This document shows positions 30,443 to 39,012 of a stretch of 64,000 nt of DNA, piece by piece. The notes under the pieces were generated by a model. It was not told the DNA's origin. It was given only the letters and a program-made list of their open reading frames with translations, and made no database searches. Origin of the DNA: CAWAQA01 sp963784065 (GTDB taxonomy: Bacteria > Acidobacteriota > Vicinamibacteria > Vicinamibacterales > UBA2999); assembly GCA_963784065.1 (NCBI GenBank), contig CAWAQA010000003.1, positions 434,001 through 498,000 on the forward strand, in the 5' to 3' direction. Every line of letters starts with the position of its first letter. Within the stretch, counting starts at the first letter, position 1. Both the position numbers and the translations under genes were made by a program.

Positions 30443-31365
30443 ACGGTTCTCCCGTGCGCGGACACCGCAACGTCCGGCACTTCCAGCGATTGGTGAACGC
30501 TCAACGTGCGGACCGTCACGGGCACCCCCGCGCGTTCACAGGTCGTCTCGAGCAGCCGTTCCACCCGCGAAAAATTTCTCTGCGCCAGCACGGCCACCGT
30601 CGGGCCCGCGCCCGACAGGAATGCCGCCAGCACATCGGCATCGTCCAGCGCCAGCACCGCCGCGAGGTGCGGCACGAGCGCGGCACGCGCCGGCTGATGC
30701 CAGCGGTCGGCAGCCGCTTCGCGCAGCCGCCCGAACTCACGGGTCTGCAGCGCGTGCACGAACGCGAGCACGTGCTGCAGGTTGAACACCGCGTCCTTCC
30801 GCGCGATCGTCGGCGAAAGCGCCGCCCGCGCCTTGGCTGTCGCCAGCCCCGTGAAGGGCGTGGCCGCAACGACGCGCACGTCGTCCGGCCATGGCCACTT
30901 CAAAACCACCGTGTCGCGGCCTTCGCGTTCCACCACGGAGGTGAAGCCGCCGTGCAGCGAAGGGGCCGCGTTGTCGGCATGCCCCTCGAGCAACGAGGCA
31001 ACGGCCAGCATCGTGCCGTCATCCACCGGACCGGCGACACGCTCAAATACACGCAGACCAGCCACCGTCGCCGCCGCGCTGCTGCCCAAGCCCGCGGACA
31101 TCGGGATCTCGCTCTCGACTTCGGCGACCACGGTCGGCGTGCGCCGGCCCGTCTGCTGCGCGATCGCCGCGAATGCCCGTTCCGCCGAATTCCGGCCCCT
31201 CACGGGTGGTGTGCTCTTCACCACCTCGAGCCGGCTCCCACCGTCGTCGCGAACCTCGATGACGCGCACCCGAAGGTAGAGCTGCACCGCAAGACCAAGC
31301 GTGTCGAATCCTCCGCCCAGGTTGGACGTCGAACCCGCGACGACCACCTCGTCCCCGGCGGTCAT
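30439..31365 (-). CDS. thrB: Homoserine kinase
   Basis: 308 residues from ATG 31365; GTG 31386 adds seven residues. GHMP kinase motifs: VVVAGSTSNLGGGFDTLGLA (motif 1), IPMSAGLGSSAAATVAGL (motif 2, ATP loop) and AAFLSGAGPTVAVLAQRN (motif 3). It phosphorylates homoserine in the cytosol. It sits 36 bp after hom and overlaps thrC by 4 bp. Confidence 0.94.
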   Translation of the reverse strand: MTAGDEVVVAGSTSNLGGGFDTLGLAVQLYLRVRVIEVRDDGGSRLEVVKSTPPVRGRNSAERAFAAIAQQTGRRTPTVVAEVESEIPMSAGLGSSAAATVAGLRVFERVAGPVDDGTMLAVASLLEGHADNAAPSLHGGFTSVVEREGRDTVVLKWPWPDDVRVVAATPFTGLATAKARAALSPTIARKDAVFNLQHVLAFVHALQTREFGRLREAAADRWHQPARAALVPHLAAVLALDDADVLAAFLSGAGPTVAVLAQRNFSRVERLLETTCERAGVPVTVRTLSVHQSLEVPDVAVSAHGRTV

Positions 31366-31401
31366 GCTGCTGGCCTTAAGTGACACGAAACAGGAAAGAT
31401 A

Positions 31402-32733
31402 TCACGTCTGGTCACCCAGCAGCATCGGCAACGCCAGCGGTGGTTCGGCATGAAAATCGGCCCTCCCGATATCCTCGACGGCCACGCGGAGGGCTGCCTC
31501 TTCGCACGCCTCGACGGTAATCACGAACGGCAGCGCATCTTTCGGGTATCCCGGCTCCTGCAGGACCGCATCGAGGTTGATGTCCTGCCGAGCCAGCGCA
31601 GCAGCAATCGACGCAAGGATTCCGGGCCGGTCGTGGACCACGAACCGGAGGTAATAGGGCCGAACCGGCGGCGGCACCACCGTGCCCGGCAGCCACTGCT
31701 CGGCATGCTCGCCGTTGCGCGCCTGGCCCGCCAGCGCGAGGAGGTCGGAGACGACGGCCACCGCCGTCGCGGGCCCCCCGGCGCCCGCGCCGCTGAAGCG
31801 GCTTTCCCCGCCGAACTGGCCGAAGATCGTGACGACGTTGTTTGCGCCTTCGTTCCGGCCGAAGCTGGAGTCGCACGGGACCAGCGCGGGACCGACAAAT
31901 GCGTGAAAGCCGCCGTCGTCGGTCGAGTCAACCATCGAGATCTGGCGGATGGTGCAGTCGAGACGCTTCGCGTACCGGAAGTCCGCGGCACTGATGGGTC
32001 GAATGGAGCGCCTCGGGATGTCGGACAGGCGCAGGTGGCGACGGAACGCGATTCCCGCCAGGACCACCAACTTCGCGCCCGCGTCGTCGCCATCGATGTC
32101 CGCGCTGGGGTCGGCCTCCGCATAGCCAAGCTTCCGCGCGTCCTCGAGCACGGGCGCGATATCCTCGTGGTCCCGCGCCATGCGGCTCAATACATAGTTG
32201 GACGTGCCGTTGAGGATGCCGGCGACGCGTCGCAGGTTGTCCCCTGCCAGCCCCTCGCGCACGCCGTGAATCAGCGGCACACCGCCGCCAACCGCGGCCT
32301 CGAAGCGAATCTGGGTGCCGCGGGTCGCCGCGAGGTGCAGGAGCTCAGGACCTTGTGCCGCGAGCAGCACCTTGTTCGCGGTGACGACGGCCGCGCCCTG
32401 CTCGAGGGCGCGCCGCACCCAGCCGCCGGCCGGGTCGACGCCGCCGATGACCTCGACGACAACGTCGGGCATCGCGGCGAGAAGGTCGTCCACGCTTTCA
32501 GTCCACTTCACCGAAGACGGAACCCACGCCGCACGCTTGCGCGCAACGTCGCGGTTGAAGACGTGTGTCAACTGCAGGCGGCCGGCGAGCTCGGGGCGCT
32601 CCAGGAGAATGCGAGCGACAGACGCGCCAACCGTGCCGAACCCGAGCAGCGCTACGCGGAGCGGCCGCCGCCTCGGTTCAGTCACCTGCACCGCCGCGAG
32701 ATGTTCGACGACAGGGTTGATCTCGCTGCTCAC
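31402..32733 (-). CDS. hom: Homoserine dehydrogenase with ACT domain
   Basis: 443 residues, intact. NAD(P)-binding (VALLGFGTVGASVARILL), catalytic domain (ANKVLLAAQGPELLHLAA, EAAVGGGVPLIHGVREGL, ILNGTSNYVLSRM, GYAEADPSADIDGDDAGAKL) and a C-terminal ACT domain (RFVVHDRPGILASIAAALAR) for threonine feedback. It reduces aspartate semialdehyde to homoserine. Its start overlaps the truncated aspartokinase stop by 4 bp. Confidence 0.95.
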   Translation of the reverse strand: MSSEINPVVEHLAAVQVTEPRRRPLRVALLGFGTVGASVARILLERPELAGRLQLTHVFNRDVARKRAAWVPSSVKWTESVDDLLAAMPDVVVEVIGGVDPAGGWVRRALEQGAAVVTANKVLLAAQGPELLHLAATRGTQIRFEAAVGGGVPLIHGVREGLAGDNLRRVAGILNGTSNYVLSRMARDHEDIAPVLEDARKLGYAEADPSADIDGDDAGAKLVVLAGIAFRRHLRLSDIPRRSIRPISAADFRYAKRLDCTIRQISMVDSTDDGGFHAFVGPALVPCDSSFGRNEGANNVVTIFGQFGGESRFSGAGAGGPATAVAVVSDLLALAGQARNGEHAEQWLPGTVVPPPVRPYYLRFVVHDRPGILASIAAALARQDINLDAVLQEPGYPKDALPFVITVEACEEAALRVAVEDIGRADFHAEPPLALPMLLGDQT

Positions 32734-33401
32734 AGTCCAGCTCCTGCCTGTATTGATCGGGTTCTGTCACCGTTCGTCTCCGCACGGACGCGCTGACGAG
32801 GCCGCACTCCGTCGCCGAAGAAGGTCTCGTGAAGATGCGCCACCAGCGCGCAGGCCGGCGACAGCGGGAACAATGCTCGCGCGTCGTCGCCCACTGCTGT
32901 GCCGGCGGCGCCGCGGCGACACGTATTGACCACCCGGATCGGGATATCGTCGGACGCGGCGGGCTCAAGCGTACCCCAGTGCAGCACCCTGGCGCCAAAC
33001 CGCGCGAGCTCGTAGGCCTCGTGGAACGACAACGCTGGAATCAGGGAAGGGCGATCGACCACGCGAGGATCGGCGGTGAACACGCCGTCCACGTCGGTCC
33101 AGATTTGCACCTCGCTTGCCCCGACTCCGGCGGCCACGAGTGCCGCAGTGTAGTCGGAACCTCCCCGCCCAAGCGTCGTCGTGGCTCCCTCAGGCGTGCT
33201 GCCGACGAACCCGCCCAGGACGGGGATCCTGCCCGATGCCACCAGCGGCGCGAGGTAACGCTGCGCGGACGGTCCGATCGCCTCGTGCTGCGGCCGGGCG
33301 CCGCCGAAGGTGTCGTCGGTCACGATCACGTCCGCGGGTGGGCAGACTCCATGTCGATCCTCTGGGCCGGCTCGAGCCGGCCTTACGTGTCCCCGGGGCA
33401 A
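32730..33401 (-). pseudogene. Truncated aspartokinase-like gene (N-lobe missing, no ACT domains)
   Basis: Amino-acid kinase fragment of about 205 recognisable residues, from VIVTDDTFGGARP (near 33345) through LGGFVGSTPEG, TTLGRGGSDYTAALVA and WTDVDGVFTADPRVV to IPIRVVNTCRRGAAGT. These are the aspartate- and ATP-binding parts of aspartokinase. The first ~150 residues, including KFGGTSV, are absent, and upstream sequence is instead a palindromic element and a terminator. Both regulatory ACT domains are also missing. The open frame runs to 33401 but has no convincing start. Either a decayed gene, a deletion, or an assembly join; its overlap with hom suggests it was once the first gene of the threonine operon. 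Confidence 0.75.
33364..33389 (-). repeat. Dispersed palindromic element (copy 7) at the broken end of the aspartokinase
   Basis: GGGCCGGCTCGAGCCGGCC followed by TTACGTG. It lies exactly where aspartokinase similarity stops. Confidence 0.6.
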
Positions 33402-33437
33402 AAAAAAACCCGCCGACCTGATTGGGGTCGGCGGGTT
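33400..33437 (-). terminator. Strong terminator / candidate attenuator of the threonine operon
   Basis: On the minus strand: AACCCGCCGACC - 7-nt loop - GGTCGGCGGGTT followed by T, nine in the run counting the stem end. It lies between the short Thr/Ile/Met-rich ORF (33479-33580) and the operon, so it can stop transcripts before the structural genes. Confidence 0.85.
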
Positions 33438-33478
33438 CCGGGTTCCGTTAGCCTTCTGTTACGTGGCGTCCGGGAAAC

Positions 33479-33580
33479 TCACTGTTCCGCACCGACCCAG
33501 GTGATACACGACCACATGCGCATGCCGGTGGCATGCATGCTAATTGTCGCGATCACGATGGTGCGGGCCGGGCCGAACAT
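33479..33580 (-). CDS. Candidate leader peptide of the threonine operon
   Basis: 33-residue ORF from ATG 33580. It contains four Thr, four Ile and four Met (including the start), with the core RTIVIATISMHATGMRMW and then SCITW. All three amino acids derive from aspartate. A -10-like hexamer lies 8 bp upstream. A 9-nt segment inside the last codons (33490-33498) can pair with the 5' arm of the downstream terminator (33425-33433), which would form an antiterminator when ribosomes stall earlier. Real function is inference; a chance ORF cannot be excluded. Confidence 0.5.
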   Translation of the reverse strand: MFGPARTIVIATISMHATGMRMWSCITWVGAEQ

Positions 33581-33588
33581 TGGCAGGT

Positions 33589-33594
33589 AGCATA
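33589..33594 (-). promoter_or_regulatory. -10-like TATGCT, 8 bp before the leader ORF
   Basis: Minus-strand TATGCT followed by 8 nt and ATG 33580. It fits the leaderless pattern of neighbouring genes. The spacer 33438-33478 contains only the leader-to-terminator RNA. Confidence 0.45.
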
Positions 33595-33613
33595 CACCGG
33601 ACGGCGGCAGCCG

Positions 33614-33711
33614 GTCTACAGTCTCCGGGCTCCGGCTCCGGGCCGCGCTCTTGTGGCTTCCGGCTTCAGCCGGAAGGACAGATTGCAGCCCGCAGCCCGT
33701 AGACTGTAGGA
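33614..33711. repeat. Heptad arrays plus palindrome before aguB
   Basis: GTCTACA, GTCTCCG, GGCTCCG (33614-33634) face ATTGCAG, CCCGCAG, CCCGTAG, ACTGTAG (33682-33709). Between them is the short palindrome CTTCCGGCTTCAGCCGGAAG (33656-33675). The right arm ends 2 bp before the start codon of aguB. Confidence 0.65.
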
Positions 33712-34632
33712 ATGCCCGGGCCTTTCACGATTGGACTGATCCAGGACCATGCGACCGCCGATGTGGCTGGGAACGTGGCCCGCGCCGAGACTCTGGTGCG
33801 CGATGCCGCGGGCCGCGGGGCCCAGATCATCTGCCTGAAAGAGCTGTTCAACTCGCTCTACTTCTGCAAGTCACAGGTGTGCGACCGCTTCGACCTGGCG
33901 GAGCCCATCCCCGGCCCGACGACGGCGCGGATGCAGGCGATTGCCAGGGAGCTCGAGGTCGTCATCATCGTCCCGATATTCGAGCGCCAGGCCGCCGGCA
34001 TTTATCGCAACTCGGCCGCCGTCATCGACGCGGACGGAACCCTGCTCGGCGTGTACCACAAGATGCACATCCCGGACGACCCGCTTTTCAACGAGAAGTA
34101 CTACTTCACACCGGGCGACGGACACTTCGACTACCACGGCGAGAAGCCGGGCGCGGCAAACGGCTTCAAGGTATGGAAGACGAGGTACGCCACCATCGGC
34201 GTGCTGATCTGCTGGGACCAGTGGTATCCCGAGGCGGCGCGCATCACGGCGCTCCTCGGCGCGGAGGTGATTTTCTACCCGACGGCGATCGGCTGGCATC
34301 CGGCGGAGAAGGATGAGTGGGGCGCCGCCCAGGTCGAGGCCTGGCGCACGATCCAGCGGAGCCACTCGATTGCCAACGGAGTCTACGTGGCGTCCCCCAA
34401 CCGCGTCGGGCACGAGGACGAGCCCGGCACCAACGGAATCACGTTCTTCGGCCACTCGTTCGTGTCGGACCCGTTCGGCCGCTACGTGGCCGAGGCGAAC
34501 GAGAGCGAAGCGATCGTCATCGCGAAGTGCGACCCGACGCTGATCGAAACGGTTCGGCGCAACTGGCCCTTCCTGCGCGACCGCCGCGTGGACGCCTACG
34601 GCCCGATCCTGAACCGGTATATCGGTTCATGA
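33712..34632 (+). CDS. aguB: N-carbamoylputrescine amidase
   Basis: 306 residues, intact. Nitrilase-superfamily triad: Glu44 in CLKELFN, Lys117 in VYHKMHIPDDP and Cys167 in VLICWDQWYPEAAR. FNEKYYFTPGDG and GVYVASPNRVGHE are typical of the amidase that releases CO2 and ammonia from N-carbamoylputrescine to give putrescine in the cytosol. The next gene makes its substrate. Heptad arrays run up to the start codon. Confidence 0.95.
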   Translation: MPGPFTIGLIQDHATADVAGNVARAETLVRDAAGRGAQIICLKELFNSLYFCKSQVCDRFDLAEPIPGPTTARMQAIARELEVVIIVPIFERQAAGIYRNSAAVIDADGTLLGVYHKMHIPDDPLFNEKYYFTPGDGHFDYHGEKPGAANGFKVWKTRYATIGVLICWDQWYPEAARITALLGAEVIFYPTAIGWHPAEKDEWGAAQVEAWRTIQRSHSIANGVYVASPNRVGHEDEPGTNGITFFGHSFVSDPFGRYVAEANESEAIVIAKCDPTLIETVRRNWPFLRDRRVDAYGPILNRYIGS

Positions 34633-34666
34633 GGATGAGGGACAGCCCCCGCGTCTCCGCGTCTCC

Positions 34667-35784
34667 GTGGCCCGTGTGAGCGACGGCCGGCCGAATCCAT
34701 CGCGGTACCGGATGCCCGCGGAATGGGAGGCGCACCGCGCGACCTGGATCGCGTGGCCCCACCATGAGCCCGACTGGCCGGGAAAGCTCGGGCCGATTCC
34801 GTGGGTCTACGCCGAGATCGCGCGCGTCATCGCCGAACACGAGCATCTCGAGATCCTCTGCCACAACGACGACGTCCTCGAGAACGCACGCGTCGCGATC
34901 GACGCCCACGCGGTCCGCGCCGATCGCGTGCGCCTGCACGTCGTGCCCACCGATCGCGTGTGGCTGCGCGACTCGGCCCCGATTGGCGTCCTCGACGAGG
35001 CGGGCGAGGTCGTGTGGCTCGATTGGGCCTTCAACGCGTGGGCGAAGTACCCCAACTGGCAGCAGGACGCGCAAGTCGGTCCCGCCATCGCACGCCTGAC
35101 CGGATTGCGGCAGTGAAACGCCGCGGCGGCGGGACACCGGCGAGCCGATTGTGCTCGAAGGCGGCGGCATCGACGTCAACGGCCAGGGCCTCCTGCTCGT
35201 GACGGAGGAGTGGTTGCTCAGCGACGTGCAGGTGCGCAACCCCGGCCTGACGCGCGCCGACTACGAGCAGATCTTCGCGGAGTGGCTCGGCATCCGCCGG
35301 ACGATCTGGCTGGGCGAGGGCTGCGTCGGCGACGACACGCACGGCCACGTCGACGACATTGCGCGCTTCGTCGCCTCCGATGTCATCGTCCTCGCGGTGG
35401 AAGACGATCCGGCGGACGAAAACCACGAGCGCTCGATGGACAACCTGCGGCGCCTCGAGCTGCTCATGAGGAGCGGTGAGGCCGGTCCGCTCCGCGTCGT
35501 GAAGCTGCCCTTTCCGCGCCCGGTGATCATGAACGGCGAGCGCCTGCCCGCCAGTTACGCGAACTTCTATATCGCCAACGGCGCGGTGCTCGTGCCGACC
35601 TTCAATGATCCCAACGATCGCATCGCGCTCACCACGCATTGCCGAACTGATGCCCGATCGCCGGGTGATCGGCATTCATGCGGTCGACCTGGTGTGGGGG
35701 TTGGGAACGCTGCACTGCCTCACGCAGCAGGAACCTGCGGCGGCGTCTCAAACGGGTCCGAAAGGGCCCGGCCGACGCACGTAA
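34667..35784 (+). CDS. aguA: Agmatine deiminase (two frameshifts)
   Basis: About 371 residues. Peptidyl-arginine-deiminase family blocks: RMPAEWEAHRATWIAWPHHE, VPTDRVWLRDSAPI, IVLEGGGIDVNGQG, EGCVGDDTHGHVDDIARFV and the catalytic Cys350 in LGTLHCLTQQEP. It converts agmatine to N-carbamoylputrescine, the step before aguB, which lies 34 bp upstream. Breaks near 35115 and 35645 are each one extra base. The C-terminal tail (AAASQTGPKGPGRRT) is Gly/Pro-rich. The stop is 25 bp from the convergent TonB receptor stop. Confidence 0.92.
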
Positions 35785-35809
35785 ATGCTGTTGGACCCGC
35801 CGCCGCGCC

Positions 35810-37603
35810 TCACCGGCCTGTAACGAACAGAGAAACGGTCAACGCCCTGCCCGGCATGGGGACGAGGGCAATCTCCTGGTAGGACTGGTTGAACAGGTTC
35901 GATCCGTCCACGAACAGCTCGACCGCGCCGAACCGGCGGGCGATTCGCGCCTCGAGCAGTACGTAATCGGCTGTGCCGATCGATCGCGTCCGGTGCTTGA
36001 ATTCGATCCGGGGAGCCAGCCGAACGGCGCCGGGCAGCGGGATCACCGCCGCCGCGGTCACGGTGTGCGGCGCGTAGTCGAGGACGTACTTCGACAACTG
36101 GGTCACCGCCGCCGCCCGCACGTCGATGCCGGTGTAGCCCGCCTGCACGAATGTTCCCGCGGGCAGCAGTTTCCTGACCGTCAGCTCGACGCCGACCGTA
36201 TCCACGTCGCGGATGTTGTAGGTCCGCCAGCGGTCGGACGTCGTCGGCCGCAACCAATCGATCACATCGTGCTCCAGCCGTCCGAACAGCGTGGCGCTGG
36301 CGGTGAGGCCCTCCGCGAGCACCAGGTCGGCACCCGCATCGCCCGCCCAGGCCGTTTCAGCGTGCACGTCCGGCCGCGCCCAGTTGGCGGGATCCTCGTA
36401 GTACCGCTCGGTGAACGTGGGAACGCGGAAGGCGCGCGCGGCGGAAGCGCGAAGGCGCAGTCGAGACGAAGGCCACCAGCCGATGCCGGCGCCGGGACTC
36501 GCCGAGGTGCCGAACTCGCTGTAGCGGTCGACGCGCACGCTCGCCTCGAGCTGGGTGCGCGCGCTGACCGCATAGCGCCACTCGCCGAATGCGCTGACCC
36601 GGCCGCTCGTGTGATCGCCGAGGTTGCTCGAACGGATCCAGTCGCCGCCTGCCTCGCCGCCGGTGGTCACGACGCTGTTCTCACGCACGCGGCGTGACGC
36701 CTTCAGCGACACGAGGGCCGCGTGGGTCCGGTGGCGGTTCTCCGCCACGCCTGGCCGCCGCACGTCGAAGAGGAAGCGGTCGCCGTGGGTCCGGTACGAA
36801 GCGCCGGCGGTCAGGTCCCAGCCGGCACGTGGCCCAAAGCGATGGTCCGCAGCCACGAGCGCCTGGTTCGTCCACTCGTGCGACGGCGCATTCCCGTAGA
36901 ACCCGTTCGCGCCGAAGTCCTTCCACAGATAGGACACGAACAGATCCGTGTTCCGGCGAATCGATGTTCGCGAGCTGAACCCGGCGGTCGCGTAGCCGCG
37001 CTCGAACATGAAGCCGTCCGACTGATCGGCCGACGCCGCGATTACTTCGCGGACAGGGCCGCTCCCGAAGGCGACGTGTCCGCGGCCGGCGACGACACCG
37101 AAGCTCCCGGCCTGCACGGTGACCGATGCCGGCGGCGCGTCGCGGCGGGTGATCACGTTGATCGTGCCGCCAAAGGCGTCGGCGCCGAAAAGCGACGATC
37201 CGCCGCCGTGCAGGATCTCGATCCGCTCGATCGCGTCGAGCGGCACCGGCACGTCGCCGTTGTGGTGGCCGGACTGCGCATCGTTGAGGCGCACGCCGTC
37301 CACCAGCATCAGCATCTGGCCGAAGTGCGCGCCGCGCACCGCGAAGTCGGTCTGTACCCCCCGCTCTCCGCGCGCGCGCACGTCCACCGACGACGCCAGC
37401 CGCAGAATGTCAGCCACGGTGTGCACCGGGAGCTGTGCGAATTGCTCTCGCGTGATCACGGTCAGCGTCCGGGTCACCGTTCCGAACGTGACCGGCGTCG
37501 CGGCAGCGGTGACCACGACCGTTTCGCGAACGGCATCCTGCGCGCGGGCCGGTGCCGCGGCTGCCATCAGCAGCACCAGGCTCAGCGAAGTGCGACGTAA
37601 CAC
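35810..37603 (-). CDS. TonB-dependent outer membrane receptor (BtuB/cobalamin-like)
   Basis: 597 residues from GTG 37603. A signal peptide (LVLLMAAAAPARAQ) precedes a TonB box-like ETVVVTA, the plug domain (VADILRLASSVDVRARGE, GQMLMLVDGVRLNDAQSG, IERIEILHGGGSSLFGADAF, GGTINVITR) and a ~450-residue beta barrel ending in RALTVSLFVTGR. The plug and barrel length are nearest to BtuB-type vitamin B12 or siderophore receptors; the ligand is not determinable. Upstream AGAGAAG can serve as a ribosome binding site. No TonB/ExbBD genes are in the window. Confidence 0.92.
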   Translation of the reverse strand: MLRRTSLSLVLLMAAAAPARAQDAVRETVVVTAAATPVTFGTVTRTLTVITREQFAQLPVHTVADILRLASSVDVRARGERGVQTDFAVRGAHFGQMLMLVDGVRLNDAQSGHHNGDVPVPLDAIERIEILHGGGSSLFGADAFGGTINVITRRDAPPASVTVQAGSFGVVAGRGHVAFGSGPVREVIAASADQSDGFMFERGYATAGFSSRTSIRRNTDLFVSYLWKDFGANGFYGNAPSHEWTNQALVAADHRFGPRAGWDLTAGASYRTHGDRFLFDVRRPGVAENRHRTHAALVSLKASRRVRENSVVTTGGEAGGDWIRSSNLGDHTSGRVSAFGEWRYAVSARTQLEASVRVDRYSEFGTSASPGAGIGWWPSSRLRLRASAARAFRVPTFTERYYEDPANWARPDVHAETAWAGDAGADLVLAEGLTASATLFGRLEHDVIDWLRPTTSDRWRTYNIRDVDTVGVELTVRKLLPAGTFVQAGYTGIDVRAAAVTQLSKYVLDYAPHTVTAAAVIPLPGAVRLAPRIEFKHRTRSIGTADYVLLEARIARRFGAVELFVDGSNLFNQSYQEIALVPMPGRALTVSLFVTGR

Positions 37604-37628
37604 GATGGTTCTTCTCTCGCGTCGACGC

Positions 37629-38417
37629 CTATGGCGTGCGGACGAGTCCGACATAGACGCCGCCGCGGGTCGGCGCCGCCGCGACGCTCCACGTGTCGCG
37701 GCCGTGTCTGGTCACGGTGCGTCCCGCAATCATCCCGATAGTGGCGCCGAAGATGACGTCGGAGAGGTAGTGACGGTTCTCGTGCAGGCGCGACGCGGCG
37801 ACATATGCCGCGAGCGAATATGCGAGGCCACCTTTCCAGCCGAAGTGCCGCTGCAGGACCGACGCGGTGGCAAACGTCACCGACGCATGGCCGGACGGAA
37901 ACGAATATCCCGTGTCGTCGGGCCGATCGCGTTGCACAGCGAACTTCAGCCCATAGGTGAGGCCGGCCGTCAATATTTGTGCGCGCAGGAGATCGACCCC
38001 GATGTGGACGACACGCGGTGCGTTGGTCTTGCGACCCCATGCATAGGTGATGACGGCGACGCCGCCCTGCACGAGGCCATAGCCGATGATCTTGCCGGGC
38101 GCGAACGCGTCCTCCACCCATTCGTCGCCGACGAGCCGCGCGTTCATTTCACTGTCGAGCGGGTGCGCCATGCTCGCGAGCATGCTGCCAACTGCGAGCA
38201 CCTTCGCGCTGTCCACGCTCGCGAGGTGCGAGAAGTCGCGGCCGATGTCCTTGAAGACCGCCCATACCGGCCGGCGTGGATTGGCCGGTGACTCAGGATT
38301 CGCGGGGTTCGCAGGATCCTGTCGAGCGGCGGCGGCTGAGTCTGCTTCCGGAGCGGGCTGGGACCATGCGGGTGCCGCAGCCAGCAGTAACAGTAGAGCT
38401 GGCGTCGCTAAGCGCAT
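37629..38417 (-). CDS. PAP2-family membrane-associated phosphatase
   Basis: 262 residues. A signal peptide (LLLLLAAAPAWSQ) is followed by a Pro/Asn-rich linker with NPA/NPE repeats (about 35-48), then the acid phosphatase triad: KFAVQRDRPD, YSFPSGHASVTFA and SRLHENRHYLSDVIFG. It would dephosphorylate lipid phosphates or undecaprenyl pyrophosphate on the periplasmic side. It is intact, and its stop lies 26 bp before the receptor start, so the two may be cotranscribed. Confidence 0.9.
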   Translation of the reverse strand: MRLATPALLLLLAAAPAWSQPAPEADSAAAARQDPANPANPESPANPRRPVWAVFKDIGRDFSHLASVDSAKVLAVGSMLASMAHPLDSEMNARLVGDEWVEDAFAPGKIIGYGLVQGGVAVITYAWGRKTNAPRVVHIGVDLLRAQILTAGLTYGLKFAVQRDRPDDTGYSFPSGHASVTFATASVLQRHFGWKGGLAYSLAAYVAASRLHENRHYLSDVIFGATIGMIAGRTVTRHGRDTWSVAAAPTRGGVYVGLVRTP

Positions 38418-38443
38418 CGGGAGAGTGTAACGCGGCCCTTTTG

Positions 38444-38884
38444 CTAATGGGTCCGTTCGGGAGGAGTCTTCGGCTCGGGCACGTCCTTCAGCACGGCTCG
38501 GACACCCCGATGGGCAAACACCGCGTCGGGATGTTCCTGCAACGCCGTGTGATACCGCTGCGCGTACCGATTGCCCGCCTCGTCCGGGACCACGAGGGTC
38601 CGCGCCTGGGCGATGATCGCCGACAGGTCGGCCGGCGATCCATGGCCGCCGGCTTCGGCCGGAAGATCGTTCTCGAGCGTTTCGTCGATACGGACGATCA
38701 ACTCCGACACCGGGCGCAGCCAGACGAACTGCGGATCGTTCAGGATCGCGTGCAGCAGCTCGTGACCCGACACGCGGCCGTGCAGCCGCTCGTAAGCGGT
38801 TCGTTCCCAGTCGAGCAGTGTCTTGTGCAAATGCAGCAGCGTGCGCCGCAGGTCCGTGAGCGTCTGCCGCTCTGACGCCGTCAT
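38444..38884 (-). CDS. Conserved hypothetical protein
   Basis: 146 residues from ATG 38884, beginning MTASERQTLTDLRRTLLHLH. It is an all-helical soluble protein with two blocks, one around ERLHGRVSGHELLHAILNDP and one around VVPDEAGNRYAQRYHTALQE. No catalytic motif is obvious; the family is uncharacterised but the composition is protein-like and uninterrupted. TATGAT lies 6 bp before the start codon, so it is probably leaderless. Neighbours do not suggest a role. Confidence 0.65.
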   Translation of the reverse strand: MTASERQTLTDLRRTLLHLHKTLLDWERTAYERLHGRVSGHELLHAILNDPQFVWLRPVSELIVRIDETLENDLPAEAGGHGSPADLSAIIAQARTLVVPDEAGNRYAQRYHTALQEHPDAVFAHRGVRAVLKDVPEPKTPPERTH

Positions 38885-38890
38885 GTTCGA

Positions 38891-38896
38891 ATCATA
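38891..38896 (-). promoter_or_regulatory. -10 element TATGAT, 6 bp before ATG 38884
   Basis: Minus-strand TATGAT then 6 nt then ATG; no ribosome binding site. Same layout as at 6813, 22285 and 54842. Confidence 0.55.
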
Positions 38897-38972
38897 CGCC
38901 TGTGACCTGGCGGTTGCAGACTCAGCCGCGCGCGTCGATCGCGCCGCCGCCGCTCCGGACGACGACCCGCGT

Positions 38973-39002
38973 GGGCGAGCCGTCAAGGCTCGCCCCCATC
39001 GG
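38973..39002 (+). repeat. Dispersed palindromic element (copy 8)
   Basis: GGGCGAGCCGTCAAGGCTCGCCC followed by CCATCGG, just past the CHRD gene stop. Confidence 0.5.
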
Positions 39003-39012
39003 GACGTTCTCG

